33,395 bases of DNA from Muribaculaceae bacterium Isolate-013 (NCI) (GCA_004102785.1 SCEJ01000035.1:1-33395); one strand, 5' to 3'; positions 22,562 through 32,340 are shown, counted from the stretch's first letter. Program-made: numbers and translations. The notes: generated by a model not told the origin, from the sequence alone.

Positions 22562-24634
22562 ATGGATTACAGATTATCATCAGCATACAAACCTACCGGC
22601 GACCAGCCTGAAGCCATCGCGCAATTGGTGGAGGGGGTGAAAGCCGGTCTGCCGGCCCAGACCCTCCTGGGCGTTACCGGCTCGGGCAAAACTTTCACAA
22701 TGGCCAACGTGATAGAGCAGGTGAAACGACCCACGCTCATCCTCAGCCACAACAAGACTCTTGCCGCACAGCTTTACAGCGAGTTCAAACAGTTCTTCCC
22801 GGAGAACTCGGTGCAGTATTTCGTGTCGTATTACGATTATTATCAGCCTGAGGCATATATCCCGTCGGTCGACAAATATATCGAGAAGGACCTGATGATC
22901 AACGATGAAATCGAAAAGCTGCGCCTGGCCACAACCTCGGCCCTCCTCTCCGGACGCCGCGACGTGGTGGTGGTGAGCTCCGTGTCGTGTCTGTTCGGTA
23001 TGGGCAATCCGGAGGATTTCAACTCATCGGTGATTGATGTGCGGGTAGGGCAGAAAATCACGCGCAATGCTTTTCTGCGCCGCCTCACCGAAGCGCTGTA
23101 TTCACGCAACGAGATAGAATTGAACCGAGGTAACTTCCGGGTGAAGGGCGACACGGTCGATATACGCCTGGCTTATGAGGAAATAATCTGCCGGGTGGTG
23201 TTCTGGGGCGACGAAATCGACACCATAGCCACGCTGCATCCAATCGACAACACCCCCTTCGGCAAGCACGATCAGTTCAAGATTTATCCGGCAAATCTCT
23301 TTGTGACCTCGCGCGAAAGGCAGGCCACGGCGTTGGCACAGATGGAACTCGACCTCGGGCGCGAGACCGGATTTTTCCAGGCCGAGGGTAAACCCCTTGA
23401 GGCGCACAGGCTGGAGACGCGCACATCCTACGATATCGAGATGATACGCGAGGTGGGCCATTGCCCCGGCATCGAGAATTACAGCCGTTATTTCGACGGA
23501 CGCCAGCCCGGGATGCGCCCATTCTGCCTGCTCGACTACTTCCCGAAGGATTTCCTGACGATTATCGACGAGAGCCATGTGACGGTGCCGCAGATTAGGG
23601 CCATGTATGGCGGCGACCTCTCGCGCAAGCAGAATCTGGTGGACTACGGATTCCGAATGCAGTCGGCCATCGACAACCGTCCGCTGCGTTTCGAGGAGTT
23701 CGAGCAACTCACGCACCAGACCATCTATGTGTCGGCAACCCCTGCCGATTACGAGCTGGAGAAATGCGAGGGTGTGGTGGCCGAGCAGGTAATCCGACCC
23801 ACCGGGCTCCTTGACCCGCTGATAAAGGTGCGCCCGTCGGAGCATCAGATTGACAACCTGCTGGAAGAGATTGAGCTGCGTCGCCAGCGTGATGAGCGTG
23901 TGCTCGTCACCACACTCACCAAGCGCATGGCCGAAGAGCTGAACGACTATTTCCAGAAACTCGACATCAAGACCGCATATATCCACTCCGATGTGGATAC
24001 GCTCGACCGTATCAGGATTCTTGACGGACTGCGTGCCGGCGAATATGATGTGCTCGTCGGTGTGAACCTTCTGCGTGAGGGGCTCGACCTGCCTGAAGTG
24101 TCGCTCGTGGCAATAATCGATGCCGACAAGGAGGGTTTCCTGCGCTCACACCGCTCGCTGACACAGACGGTGGGGCGTGCCGCCCGAAACCTTAACGGCG
24201 AGGTGATAATGTATGCCGACAAAATCACCGACTCCATGCGCCAGACCATCGAGGAGACCGAGCGCCGCCGCGCCAAGCAGATGGCCTACAACGAGGAGCA
24301 TGGCATAACCCCGCAGGCTATCGTCAAGGCCCGCAACCATATCGTAGGGCTTGATCTTGAGGAGCGCGAGAGCGATCTGCAGGCGGCTCCGGCCGCCGGC
24401 CGCCGCGCCGGAAAGGCACCCAAAGTGGCTGTGCCTTATGAAAGCGAATACACAACCCAGGTAAATATTGCCGCCGACCCGGTGATACCCTATATGAGCA
24501 AGGCCGAGATGCAGCGCTCACTCACCAAGATGCGCGGCGAGATGGTGGCTGCGGCGAAAAAAATGGAGTTCATGGAGGCCGCGCGCCTGCGCGACGAGAT
24601 TATAAAGATGGAGGCTCTGATAGAGAAGGCATGA
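22562..24634 (+). CDS. uvrB: Excinuclease ABC subunit UvrB
   Basis: A 690-residue damage-verifying helicase of nucleotide excision repair, working with UvrA and UvrC. The Walker A motif GVTGSGKTFT is near residue 37. The beta-hairpin region YYDYYQPEAYIP is near 95. Helicase motifs include TIIDESHVT, YVSATP and the arginine-finger region QTVGRAARN. The C-terminal UVR domain (about 650-688, MRGEMVAAAKKMEFMEAARLRDEI) is the UvrC contact. The start at 22562 matches the family (MDYRLSSAYKPTGDQPEAI); the frame above it lies partly upstream of the promoter. It overlaps the next gene by 4 bases. Confidence 0.98.
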   Translation: MDYRLSSAYKPTGDQPEAIAQLVEGVKAGLPAQTLLGVTGSGKTFTMANVIEQVKRPTLILSHNKTLAAQLYSEFKQFFPENSVQYFVSYYDYYQPEAYIPSVDKYIEKDLMINDEIEKLRLATTSALLSGRRDVVVVSSVSCLFGMGNPEDFNSSVIDVRVGQKITRNAFLRRLTEALYSRNEIELNRGNFRVKGDTVDIRLAYEEIICRVVFWGDEIDTIATLHPIDNTPFGKHDQFKIYPANLFVTSRERQATALAQMELDLGRETGFFQAEGKPLEAHRLETRTSYDIEMIREVGHCPGIENYSRYFDGRQPGMRPFCLLDYFPKDFLTIIDESHVTVPQIRAMYGGDLSRKQNLVDYGFRMQSAIDNRPLRFEEFEQLTHQTIYVSATPADYELEKCEGVVAEQVIRPTGLLDPLIKVRPSEHQIDNLLEEIELRRQRDERVLVTTLTKRMAEELNDYFQKLDIKTAYIHSDVDTLDRIRILDGLRAGEYDVLVGVNLLREGLDLPEVSLVAIIDADKEGFLRSHRSLTQTVGRAARNLNGEVIMYADKITDSMRQTIEETERRRAKQMAYNEEHGITPQAIVKARNHIVGLDLEERESDLQAAPAAGRRAGKAPKVAVPYESEYTTQVNIAADPVIPYMSKAEMQRSLTKMRGEMVAAAKKMEFMEAARLRDEIIKMEALIEKA

Positions 24635-26466
24635 TGCAGAAACAGGCAGACAATTATCCCAGGCTCACCGACTTCCTTCCCACCTCGGTGAAGGAGGCGC
24701 GCCTTCAGGGCTGGGAAGAGCCCGATATTGTGCTCTTCTCGGGCGATGCGTATGTTGACCACCCCTCATTCGCGGCCGCCGTGATAGGCCGCACGCTTGT
24801 TGAAATCGGCGGCTACAAGGTGGCGATCGTGCCGCAGCCCAACTGGCAGGACGACCTGCGTGACTTCCGCAAGTTCGGGCGTCCGCGGCTTTTCTTTGCC
24901 ATTTCGGCCGGCGCCATGGATTCGATGGTGAACCATTACACGGCGGCGCGGCGGCGTCGCAGCGACGACGCATACACCCCGGGCGGCCGCCATGGAGCCC
25001 GTCCGGATTATCCTACGGTGGTCTATTCGCGCATCCTCAAGGAGCTGTATCCTGATGTGCCTGTGATTGCCGGCGGCATCGAGGCCTCGCTCAGGCGGGT
25101 GTCGCATTATGATTACTGGCAGGACCGCCTGCGCCCCTCGCTAATGGCCGACGCCCCGCTTGACATGATTATCTACGGTATGGGCGAGAAGCCGGTGCTG
25201 GAGGTTGCGGCGCGTGTGGCCGCCGGCGAGCCTGTCGCATCCATCACCGATGTAAAGCAGACTGTGGTGTGGGCCGACAAGGCCGGAGAAGGTATAGAAC
25301 TGCACTCTTACGAGGAGTGCCGCCGCCACAAAATCAAGCAGTCGGAGAACTTCAGGCACGTGGAGCAGCAGAGCAACCGCTTCGAGGGGGATACCCTCTG
25401 GCAGCGCCACGGCGACCGTTATGTGAAGATAAACCCGATGTATCCGCCGATGACCACCGAAGAGATTGACCGCTCGTTCGGGCTGGCATATACCCGGATG
25501 CCACATCCCCGCTACAAAGGGAAACGCATACCGGCCTACGAGATGATACGCCATTCGGTCAACATGCACCGCGGCTGTTTCGGCGGCTGCGCATTCTGTA
25601 CCATCTCTGCCCACCAGGGAAAGTTCATCGCCTCGCGCAGCCGTGAGTCGATTGTGGCCGAAGCGCGCCAGGTGTGCCGTATGCCCGATTTCAAAGGTTA
25701 CATCAGTGATCTCGGAGGCCCCTCGGCCAATATGTACCGGATGGGGGGAAAGAATACCGACATCTGCCGGAAGTGCCTGCGCCCCAGTTGTCTGCATCCG
25801 AAGCCGTGCCGCAACCTCAATACCGACCACGCTCCGCTTCTTGAAGTGTATCATGCCGTCGACGCTCTCCCGGAGGTAAAAAAGTCGTTCATAGGCTCCG
25901 GTGTGCGTTACGATCTTTCTATGCACCATACCGGCGACCGGAAAATAGATGCCACAAACCGCGAATACAACATAGAACTGATACGCGACCATGTGAGCGG
26001 GCGGCTCAAAGTCGCTCCCGAGCACACAGAGGACCGGGTGCTTGAGGTGATGCGCAAGCCGTCGTTCTCGCAGTTCTATGATTTCAAGAAGATTTTCGAC
26101 AAGGTAAACCGCGAGTATGGCCTGCGCCAGCAGCTCATACCCTACTTTATATCGTCGCATCCCGGCTGCCATGAGACGGATATGGCCGAGCTGGCCATCA
26201 AGACCCGAAACCTTGATTTCCATCTCGAGCAGGTGCAGGATTTCACCCCTACGCCGATGACTGTGGCCACGGAAATATATTACACCGGCTACCATCCATA
26301 TACCGGCGAGAAGATATTCACGGCTACCCGGCCGGAGGAGAAACTGGCCCAGCGCCAGTATTTCTTCTGGTACGACAAGGCATACCGCCGCGGCATAGAG
26401 ACATCGCTCCGGCGCCTGCACCGCCCCGACCTGCTTGCGCGCCTGTTTGTGAAGCGTGTCAACTGA
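24631..26466 (+). CDS. YgiQ family radical SAM protein
   Basis: A 611-residue protein. The N-terminal UPF0313 domain begins LTDFLPTSVKEARLQGWEEPDIVLFSGDAYVDHPSFAAAVIGR, giving a B12-binding-like fold. The radical SAM core has the 4Fe-4S motif CFGGCAFC near residues 315-322. A later cysteine set (CRKCLRPSCLHPKPC) is typical of the family and may hold another cluster. The reaction is unknown to me. The start overlaps the uvrB stop (ATGA), indicating translational coupling; a second Met follows immediately. Whether the link with uvrB is functional or only an operon arrangement is unclear. Confidence 0.93.
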   Translation: MMQKQADNYPRLTDFLPTSVKEARLQGWEEPDIVLFSGDAYVDHPSFAAAVIGRTLVEIGGYKVAIVPQPNWQDDLRDFRKFGRPRLFFAISAGAMDSMVNHYTAARRRRSDDAYTPGGRHGARPDYPTVVYSRILKELYPDVPVIAGGIEASLRRVSHYDYWQDRLRPSLMADAPLDMIIYGMGEKPVLEVAARVAAGEPVASITDVKQTVVWADKAGEGIELHSYEECRRHKIKQSENFRHVEQQSNRFEGDTLWQRHGDRYVKINPMYPPMTTEEIDRSFGLAYTRMPHPRYKGKRIPAYEMIRHSVNMHRGCFGGCAFCTISAHQGKFIASRSRESIVAEARQVCRMPDFKGYISDLGGPSANMYRMGGKNTDICRKCLRPSCLHPKPCRNLNTDHAPLLEVYHAVDALPEVKKSFIGSGVRYDLSMHHTGDRKIDATNREYNIELIRDHVSGRLKVAPEHTEDRVLEVMRKPSFSQFYDFKKIFDKVNREYGLRQQLIPYFISSHPGCHETDMAELAIKTRNLDFHLEQVQDFTPTPMTVATEIYYTGYHPYTGEKIFTATRPEEKLAQRQYFFWYDKAYRRGIETSLRRLHRPDLLARLFVKRVN

Positions 26467-26552
26467 CTTTTTCCTTGTTTATGCACTTTGCAGTTGTTTT
26501 TGGCAAGATTTTTGCATGTTGGATTGTTTAGTGTGTATAACCCTTGATACAA

Positions 26553-28802
26553 ATGAATAAGAAAATACTCTCCGAGGTAAAGGAAAAAATATATGGTTAC
26601 GTGGCCAAAAGGCGGTTGCGCGAGGCTTTCTCGCAGGCACGCTCCCTGGCCGAGACTATGATGGACTTCGAGAGCGCCGACGCCCTGCAACGCTCAGAGG
26701 AGACATACCGCCATATGCTGCACTATGCCTCGACCGGCGCCGAAGACCCTACCCGCGCGGAAATGACCGCACGGCTGAGTGACAGCATACTCTCTGTGGT
26801 GGATATACTTGACCGGAAGAACCGTGTGACCGACGAACCGTCGCTATATTATAATGTGGCCAGGTTCGAGAACATGCGTCCTGCCGAAAGCCTCGGTATG
26901 CTCGTGAGGCAATATGTGAAGCTTGCCGGCGACACCTCCATTTTCAATCTCGTTGCAGGTTCACATAAGCAGGAGGAGTACCGCAATACCCTCATAGAGC
27001 GCCAGGAACTCGAGCGCCGCATTTTCAATAAGGTATGGACGTCGCATCCGCTCCGTCCTGCCGACGCGGCCGTGCTTGACGAGGTGTTCAGTGGACAGTC
27101 TGCCCCTGATTATTTCAAGTCGCTGATGGTGTGGGCGCTAACACTGGGGCAGCTCGCATACTTCGATGCAGCACGCATAGAGCTTCTGCTCGGAGCCTAT
27201 ACATCGGGGAGCCAGCAGGTGAAAGCTGCTGCCATAGTGGGGCTGCTGCTGTGTCTGGGCGATGTGCGCGGCCGGTATATACCGCGCAAGGTAGTCAACC
27301 GCCTGGAGGCTGCCCGGGAGACTACGGCATGGCATTCCGACCTCGAACTGGCCTACAAGGAGTTCGTGCGCACACGCGACACCGACCGCATCACGGCCAA
27401 AATCCGCGATGAAGTGGTGCCGGAGATGATGAAGCTGCGCCCGGAGATTTCGCGGCGCTTCTCCGGCGAGCTTCCGGTTGACCCGGAGGAGATGGAGGAG
27501 AACCCACAGTGGCAGGAATTGCTCGAGAAGTCGGGCGTGACCGACAAACTCAAGGAGATGAGCGAAATACAGGAAGAGGGGGGTGATGTGATGATGGGCA
27601 CATTCTCGCACCTGAAGTCGTTTCCGTTTTTCCATGATGTCGCCAACTGGTTTCTTCCATTCCACACCGACCGCTCGGAGCTTGAGGAGGGCGACGCAGC
27701 GCCGATGAAGGCGTTGGCCGACATACTCATGGCGATGCCGATGCTGTGTGATTCCGACAAATATTCAATGCTCCTGTCGCTTCAGGCGGCTCCGGAGGCT
27801 CAGCGTTCGATGCTGATGCAGCAGATCAACGCCCAGGCATCGCAGTTTGCCGAATTGCGCTCCGCCATGCTCAATACCGATGTGACAGACAGGCGCGACA
27901 TGCTGCGCAAGCAGGTGCAGAATCTCTTCCGCTTCTTCCGCCTTTACCGGCGCAAGGGTGAATTCGCGAATCCGTTTGACCGTGGCATAGAGCCGGCCGG
28001 CGCCGTGGGGCTTGACTCGCTTTGCACGCCGGCGCTCGCGGCTGTGGTGGCTGAGTTCTATTTCTCGCATGCATACTGGCTTGACGGTCTGAAAGTGGCG
28101 CGTGCCATCGATGGTCTGCAGGCGGCCGCCTCCGTGCCCGATTCGCCGGAATACCTGCTGATGCAGCGCATGGGGTTCGCCGCGATGAAGCTCGGCCTTT
28201 ACGATGAGGCGCTCCGGTATTTCAACCACATACTTCTCGTAACCCCCGAGAATCCCTGGGTGATGAAGAACGCCGCCCGGTGCCATATGCAGCTTGCCCG
28301 CTACGACAAGGCCCTGGAGCTGTTCGTAGCCCTCGGCAGCCTGCCTGAATATGCCGGGGATGCGTCGGTGGCTCTGTTCATAGGCCACTGCTACCTGGAG
28401 AATGCCGATTACGACAAGGCTGTCAAGGCCTATTTCAAGGCCGAATATCTCGGAGCAAAACCAAAGAAAGTGTTGCGCCAGCTTTCGTGGGCGCTTCTGA
28501 TGAACGGCGATGCCGACCAGAGCCGCCGTTACCTTGAGAGGGCCATGTCGGCCACAGGTCCGGTGCCCAACGATTACCTCAACCTGGGCCACATAGCTCT
28601 TGTGCGCGGTGATTTCAAGGAGGCATTGGATTCATACCGCCGGAATATCGCCACCCGCCGCGAAGCCGGGGCGCTGACTGAGGATGCGGCCAGGGAGGCC
28701 TTCATCGCCGATGTGGCGGAGGATACGGCCGAACTCGGCCGTCTGGGCATAAACACGGAACTGCTCCCTCTGCTTGTCGACTCGCTCTTCTATACCCTCT
28801 GA
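26553..28802 (+). CDS. Large TPR-type repeat protein, Bacteroidales-specific style
   Basis: A 749-residue soluble protein without signal peptide or membrane segments. The ATG at 26553 (MNKKILSEVKEKIYGYVAKRRLREAF) is chosen over a TTG three codons upstream. The first 500 residues are helical and acidic, and include an HDVANWFLPFHTDRSEL segment. From about residue 535, at least four tetratricopeptide-like units are visible (LMQRMGFAAMKLGLYDEALRYFNHIL, CHMQLARYDKALELFVALG, HCYLENADYDKAVKAYFKAEYL, LNLGHIALVRGDFKEALDSYRRNI). It probably acts as a scaffold. It follows the ygiQ gene by 86 bases. The exact function is unknown. Confidence 0.8.
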   Translation: MNKKILSEVKEKIYGYVAKRRLREAFSQARSLAETMMDFESADALQRSEETYRHMLHYASTGAEDPTRAEMTARLSDSILSVVDILDRKNRVTDEPSLYYNVARFENMRPAESLGMLVRQYVKLAGDTSIFNLVAGSHKQEEYRNTLIERQELERRIFNKVWTSHPLRPADAAVLDEVFSGQSAPDYFKSLMVWALTLGQLAYFDAARIELLLGAYTSGSQQVKAAAIVGLLLCLGDVRGRYIPRKVVNRLEAARETTAWHSDLELAYKEFVRTRDTDRITAKIRDEVVPEMMKLRPEISRRFSGELPVDPEEMEENPQWQELLEKSGVTDKLKEMSEIQEEGGDVMMGTFSHLKSFPFFHDVANWFLPFHTDRSELEEGDAAPMKALADILMAMPMLCDSDKYSMLLSLQAAPEAQRSMLMQQINAQASQFAELRSAMLNTDVTDRRDMLRKQVQNLFRFFRLYRRKGEFANPFDRGIEPAGAVGLDSLCTPALAAVVAEFYFSHAYWLDGLKVARAIDGLQAAASVPDSPEYLLMQRMGFAAMKLGLYDEALRYFNHILLVTPENPWVMKNAARCHMQLARYDKALELFVALGSLPEYAGDASVALFIGHCYLENADYDKAVKAYFKAEYLGAKPKKVLRQLSWALLMNGDADQSRRYLERAMSATGPVPNDYLNLGHIALVRGDFKEALDSYRRNIATRREAGALTEDAAREAFIADVAEDTAELGRLGINTELLPLLVDSLFYTL

Positions 28803-28820
28803 CGTTTCCGCATCGGTCCG

Positions 28821-28853
28821 TTTGCGTTTATCGGAGGAATATTTGTAACTTTG
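28821..28853 (+). promoter_or_regulatory. Promoter of the DUF4293-MFS pair
   Basis: TTTG (28821-28824), 21 bases, TAACTTTG (28846-28853). The start near 28860 gives a leader of about 56 nt. Confidence 0.8.
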
Positions 28854-28915
28854 CGGTACGATACTTACAGAATATACATAATCAGTTGTAATAAAATAAT
28901 TCAGAACAGTTACTT

Positions 28916-29341
28916 ATGGTTTTACAACGTCTGCAGTCGCTGTGGCTCCTTTTCGCCGCGGTTCTCATGGGGCTTTTCTGCTTCATGCCTATGTTCCTTG
29001 TCGTTGACAACAGTGCACCGGAGCATCAGTTCATCTTTCCGGCCGATATGCCGGTGCTGATGGTTGTGAGCGGACTGACCGCCCTGCTCCTTTTCGTGGC
29101 TATATTCCTCTACCGCAATACGGCGCGGCAGAAGAGTGTCATTGTGATATCGATGCTGCTCACTGTGGCCTGTGCCATCGCCGAAGTGTGCGTCTACATG
29201 GGGTGGGGGAGTATCGACGACACCCTCCAGTGGCAGGGAAGCGTTTTCCTGCTTGCGGGCGCACTTGTGTTTTCGTTAATGGCCTACCGCGGCATACGCA
29301 AGGACGAGAATCTGCTTCGCGCCGCCGACCGGCTCCGTTAA
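28916..29341 (+). CDS. DUF4293 family membrane protein
   Basis: A 141-residue protein with four hydrophobic segments (about 8-28, 46-66, 74-96, 107-125). It shows the family start MVLQRLQSLWLLFA and the family end YRGIRKDENLLRAADRLR, a conserved charged tail. DUF4293 is restricted to Bacteroidetes and has no known function. It precedes the MFS transporter gene by 16 bases, so they are probably one transcript. Confidence 0.88.
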   Translation: MVLQRLQSLWLLFAAVLMGLFCFMPMFLVVDNSAPEHQFIFPADMPVLMVVSGLTALLLFVAIFLYRNTARQKSVIVISMLLTVACAIAEVCVYMGWGSIDDTLQWQGSVFLLAGALVFSLMAYRGIRKDENLLRAADRLR

Positions 29342-29357
29342 ACCTCACAGACGGCAT

Positions 29358-30593
29358 ATGGCACAAAAGGTTAATGGCGAGCCATTACCCGCAACATCAT
29401 CCGCTGCGAGCGAGAAGCTCTGGAATTCAAACTACTGTATGGCGATGACCAGCAATTTTCTGCTGTTCTTCGCCTTTTATATCCTTACGCCCCTGCTGCC
29501 GATATACCTTGACGCGCAGTTTGCCGCCGACAAACACATGATGGGGTTTGTGCTCTCGGGCTATGTGGTGGCATGTCTGCTGGTGCGCCCATTCAGCGGG
29601 TTCATCGTCGACAGTTTCGACCGCCGTAAGGTGTTGCTCTGCTGTTTTTTCTTTTTCTTCATATGCTTCCTCGGATATGTGGGGGCCGGCACTCTGATGC
29701 TCTTCGCCATAATCCGCACTATCCACGGACTGCCGTTCGGAGCCGTGACCGTGGCTAATTCCACGGTTGCAATCGACTCCCTCCCCTCGCGCCACCGCAG
29801 TGTGGGAATCGGCTATTACGGACTCAGCAACAATCTTGCCATGGCTTTCGCGCCCTCTGTGGGGATATGGATCTATTCGGCCACCGGCAACTTCGAGGTG
29901 CTTTTCTGGCTTGCGTTCGTGATGGCCATGGCGGGATTCGTGTGCGTCTACCTGATACGTCTGCCTGCGCGTGCGGCTGTGAGAAACAGACAGCCGCTGT
30001 CGCTCGACCGCTTTTTCCTCACCCGCGCGTGGCTGATGGCTCTGAATATCACCTTCTTTGCCTTGTGCTGGGGCATAATGAGCAATTATGTGGCCATTTA
30101 CGGCAAGGAGCGGCTCGGTATAACCGACGGCACCGGCGCGTTTTTCATGATTCTCTCCTTCGGCCTTTTTGCCTCGCGCCTCTACGGTTCGCGCTCGCTG
30201 AAGAAGGGCCGGCTCACCCGGAATGCCGTGACCGGCACACTGCTGTCGCTGTGCGGCTACACTCTTTTCGCAGCCGTGGGAGCTCCGTGGGCCTATTATG
30301 TATCGGCGCTCTTTATCGGTCTTGGCAACGGCCACATGTATCCTGCCTTCCTCAACATGTTTATCGCCGTTGCGCGCAACGACCAGCGTGGCACGGCCAA
30401 CTCCTCCATACTCACGTCATGGGATGTGGGTATGGGGCTCGGCATACTTCTGGGAGGTGTGCTCGTGGAATTCTGTTCCTATTCGTGGGCGTTCTGGACG
30501 GCGGCTCTGCTGCAGCTTGCCGGCACACTCACCATGATTTTTTTCACCCGCCGATTCTTCCTGGCGCGCCGCCTCGATGCCGGCGCTTCCTGA
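29358..30593 (+). CDS. MFS transporter
   Basis: A 411-residue major facilitator with about 12 membrane helices. The loop 2-3 motif appears as RPFSGFIVDSFDRRKVLL (the G-x-x-x-D-R-x-x-R-K form). FAIIRTIHGLPFGAVTVANSTVAIDSLPSRHR carries the motif between helices 4 and 5. Substrate is unknown; the sequence style is that of drug or sugar efflux proteins. The N-terminal 25 residues are hydrophilic, so a later start (29439) is possible. It is the second gene after the DUF4293 gene. Confidence 0.9.
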   Translation: MAQKVNGEPLPATSSAASEKLWNSNYCMAMTSNFLLFFAFYILTPLLPIYLDAQFAADKHMMGFVLSGYVVACLLVRPFSGFIVDSFDRRKVLLCCFFFFFICFLGYVGAGTLMLFAIIRTIHGLPFGAVTVANSTVAIDSLPSRHRSVGIGYYGLSNNLAMAFAPSVGIWIYSATGNFEVLFWLAFVMAMAGFVCVYLIRLPARAAVRNRQPLSLDRFFLTRAWLMALNITFFALCWGIMSNYVAIYGKERLGITDGTGAFFMILSFGLFASRLYGSRSLKKGRLTRNAVTGTLLSLCGYTLFAAVGAPWAYYVSALFIGLGNGHMYPAFLNMFIAVARNDQRGTANSSILTSWDVGMGLGILLGGVLVEFCSYSWAFWTAALLQLAGTLTMIFFTRRFFLARRLDAGAS

Positions 30594-30743
30594 CGGCTCT
30601 CCCTGCCCTGACCGCTAATTGATTGCAAACCAGCCGTTAATTATTGGCAGACGAGTGCTGCTGATAGCAATTTGAAAGCAGAAGGTGAAAATGTGACCTA
30701 AAAGTCTGTTTTTAAACAGTAAATATTTGGTGTAAAAAAAGCC
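30594..30743. other. Intergenic region upstream of gdhA
   Basis: AT-rich sequence with no gene. CTGTTT (30706-30711) and AAACAG (30714-30719) form a small palindrome that could be an operator or a weak hairpin. A clear terminator for the MFS gene was not found. Confidence 0.35.
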
Positions 30744-30771
30744 TTTGTTTGGCAATTTATTCATATATTTG
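30744..30771 (+). promoter_or_regulatory. Promoter of gdhA
   Basis: TATATTTG (30764-30771) is a perfect -7 box. TTTG at 30744-30747 lies 16 bases upstream, shorter than usual. The start near 30778 leaves a leader of about 52 nt. Confidence 0.6.
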
Positions 30772-30829
30772 CCCCCAGTTAACAATCAGTGCCTAAAAAG
30801 ACACCTTAATCTTTTATCTTTTTTGAGAT

Positions 30830-32167
30830 ATGGATATTAATAATATCATGAGCACCCTGGAAGCCAAGCATCCGGGTGAGAAGGAATACCTCCAGGCCGT
30901 ACGCGAGGTGCTCCTGTCGGTTGCCGATGTCTACAACCAGCATCCTGAGTTCGAGAAAAACAAGATTATCGAACGCATGGTTGAGCCGGACCGTATTTTC
31001 ACTTTCCGTGTGAACTGGATTGACGACAACGGCGAGGTGCACACGAACCTCGGCTATCGTGTGCAGTTCAACAACGCCATCGGTCCGTACAAAGGTGGTA
31101 TCCGCTTCCATGCTTCAGTAAACCTCTCCATCCTGAAGTTCCTCGGTTTCGAGCAGACTTTCAAGAACGCGCTCACCACCCTCCCCATGGGTGGCGCAAA
31201 AGGTGGTTCCGACTTCTCGCCCCGCGGCAAGAGCGACCGTGAAATCATGCGCTTCTGCCAGGCTTTCATACTTGAGCTCTGGCGCAACCTCGGTCCCGAC
31301 CAGGATGTGCCCGCCGGCGATATCGGCGTAGGTGGCCGTGAAGTGGGTTATATGTACGGCATGTACAAAAAACTCACCCGCGAATGCACCGGCACTTTCA
31401 CCGGCAAGGGCTTTGACTTCGGCGGTTCGCGTCTGCGCCCCGAGGCTACCGGTTTCGGCGCTCTCTACTTCGTGCAGAATATGCTCGCCATGAAGGGCGA
31501 GGACCTCAAGGGCAAGACTGTGGCCGTTTCAGGCTTCGGTAATGTTGCATGGGGTGCCGCCACCAAGGCTACCGAACTCGGCGCCAAGGTTGTCACCATC
31601 TCCGGTCCCGACGGTTACATATATGATCCCGACGGTATCTCAGGCGAGAAAATCAACTATATGCTCGAACTCCGTTCCTCCGGCAACGACATCGTTGCTC
31701 CCTATGCGGAGGAATTCCCCGGCGCCACATTCTTCCCCGGCCGTAAACCCTGGGAGCAGAAGGTGGATATCTGCCTCCCCTGCGCCACACAGAACGAAGT
31801 TTCAGGCGAGGATGCCAAGCAGATGGTAGCCAATGGCGTTCAGCTCGTAGCCGAGGTTTCCAACATGGGATGCACCCCCGAGGCAATCGACTGCTTCATC
31901 GAGAACAAGCTCAACTATGCTCCCGGCAAGGCTGTGAACGCCGGCGGTGTGGCCTGCTCCGGCCTGGAGATGACCCAGGATGCCGAGCACCTGCAGTGGA
32001 CTGCCGAAGAGGTTGATGCCAAGCTGCACCAGATCATGGCTTCCATACATGAGCAGTGCGTGGCTTACGGCCAGCAGCCCGACGGCTATCTCAACTACAT
32101 GAAGGGCGCCAATATCGCAGGCTTCATGAAGGTGGCCAACGCCATGATGGAGCAGGGCGTTATCTAA
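30830..32167 (+). CDS. gdhA: NADP-specific glutamate dehydrogenase
   Basis: A 445-residue hexameric enzyme that converts 2-oxoglutarate and ammonium to glutamate. Substrate-site motifs are GPYKGGIRFHASVN and LPMGGAKGGSDF (catalytic lysines). The dinucleotide-binding segment is VAVSGFGNVAWGAA, where the serine after the first strand and the absence of an acidic residue agree with NADP use. Length and order match the S50-II type found in Bacteroidales. Codon use is biased to C-ending codons, indicating high expression. It is flanked by its own promoter and terminator, so it is a single-gene unit. Confidence 0.97.
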   Translation: MDINNIMSTLEAKHPGEKEYLQAVREVLLSVADVYNQHPEFEKNKIIERMVEPDRIFTFRVNWIDDNGEVHTNLGYRVQFNNAIGPYKGGIRFHASVNLSILKFLGFEQTFKNALTTLPMGGAKGGSDFSPRGKSDREIMRFCQAFILELWRNLGPDQDVPAGDIGVGGREVGYMYGMYKKLTRECTGTFTGKGFDFGGSRLRPEATGFGALYFVQNMLAMKGEDLKGKTVAVSGFGNVAWGAATKATELGAKVVTISGPDGYIYDPDGISGEKINYMLELRSSGNDIVAPYAEEFPGATFFPGRKPWEQKVDICLPCATQNEVSGEDAKQMVANGVQLVAEVSNMGCTPEAIDCFIENKLNYAPGKAVNAGGVACSGLEMTQDAEHLQWTAEEVDAKLHQIMASIHEQCVAYGQQPDGYLNYMKGANIAGFMKVANAMMEQGVI

Positions 32168-32195
32168 TCTGCAACATATTATTACCAAATACCGA

Positions 32196-32236
32196 AAGGG
32201 GATATGCCATAGCGGCATATCCCCTTGTTAATTTTG
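32196..32236 (+). terminator. Terminator of gdhA
   Basis: A perfect 13-bp stem (32196-32208 with 32214-32226), a 5-base loop and a T-rich tail. It starts 29 bases after the stop. Confidence 0.88.
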
Positions 32237-32270
32237 TGCATATGGATAAGGTGTATAACGCAATGAGTCA

Positions 32271-32300
32271 ATTTGAACTAATTTGAACCAATTTGAACCA
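32271..32300. repeat. Three tandem 10-bp repeats
   Basis: ATTTGAACTA (32271-32280) is followed by two copies of ATTTGAACCA (32281-32290 and 32291-32300). The 10-base spacing places each copy on the same DNA face, as in arrays of operator sites. It lies about 32 bases upstream of a -7 box. Confidence 0.8.
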
Positions 32301-32332
32301 AATCTGATTGGGATTCTGAAGAAGAAATATGA

Positions 32333-32340
32333 TATATTTG
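32333..32340 (+). promoter_or_regulatory. -7 box upstream of the gene at 32492
   Basis: TATATTTG matches the consensus. TTG at 32308-32310 lies 22 bases upstream. The start near 32347 gives a leader of about 145 nt, long for this window; no riboswitch was recognised in it. Confidence 0.5.
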
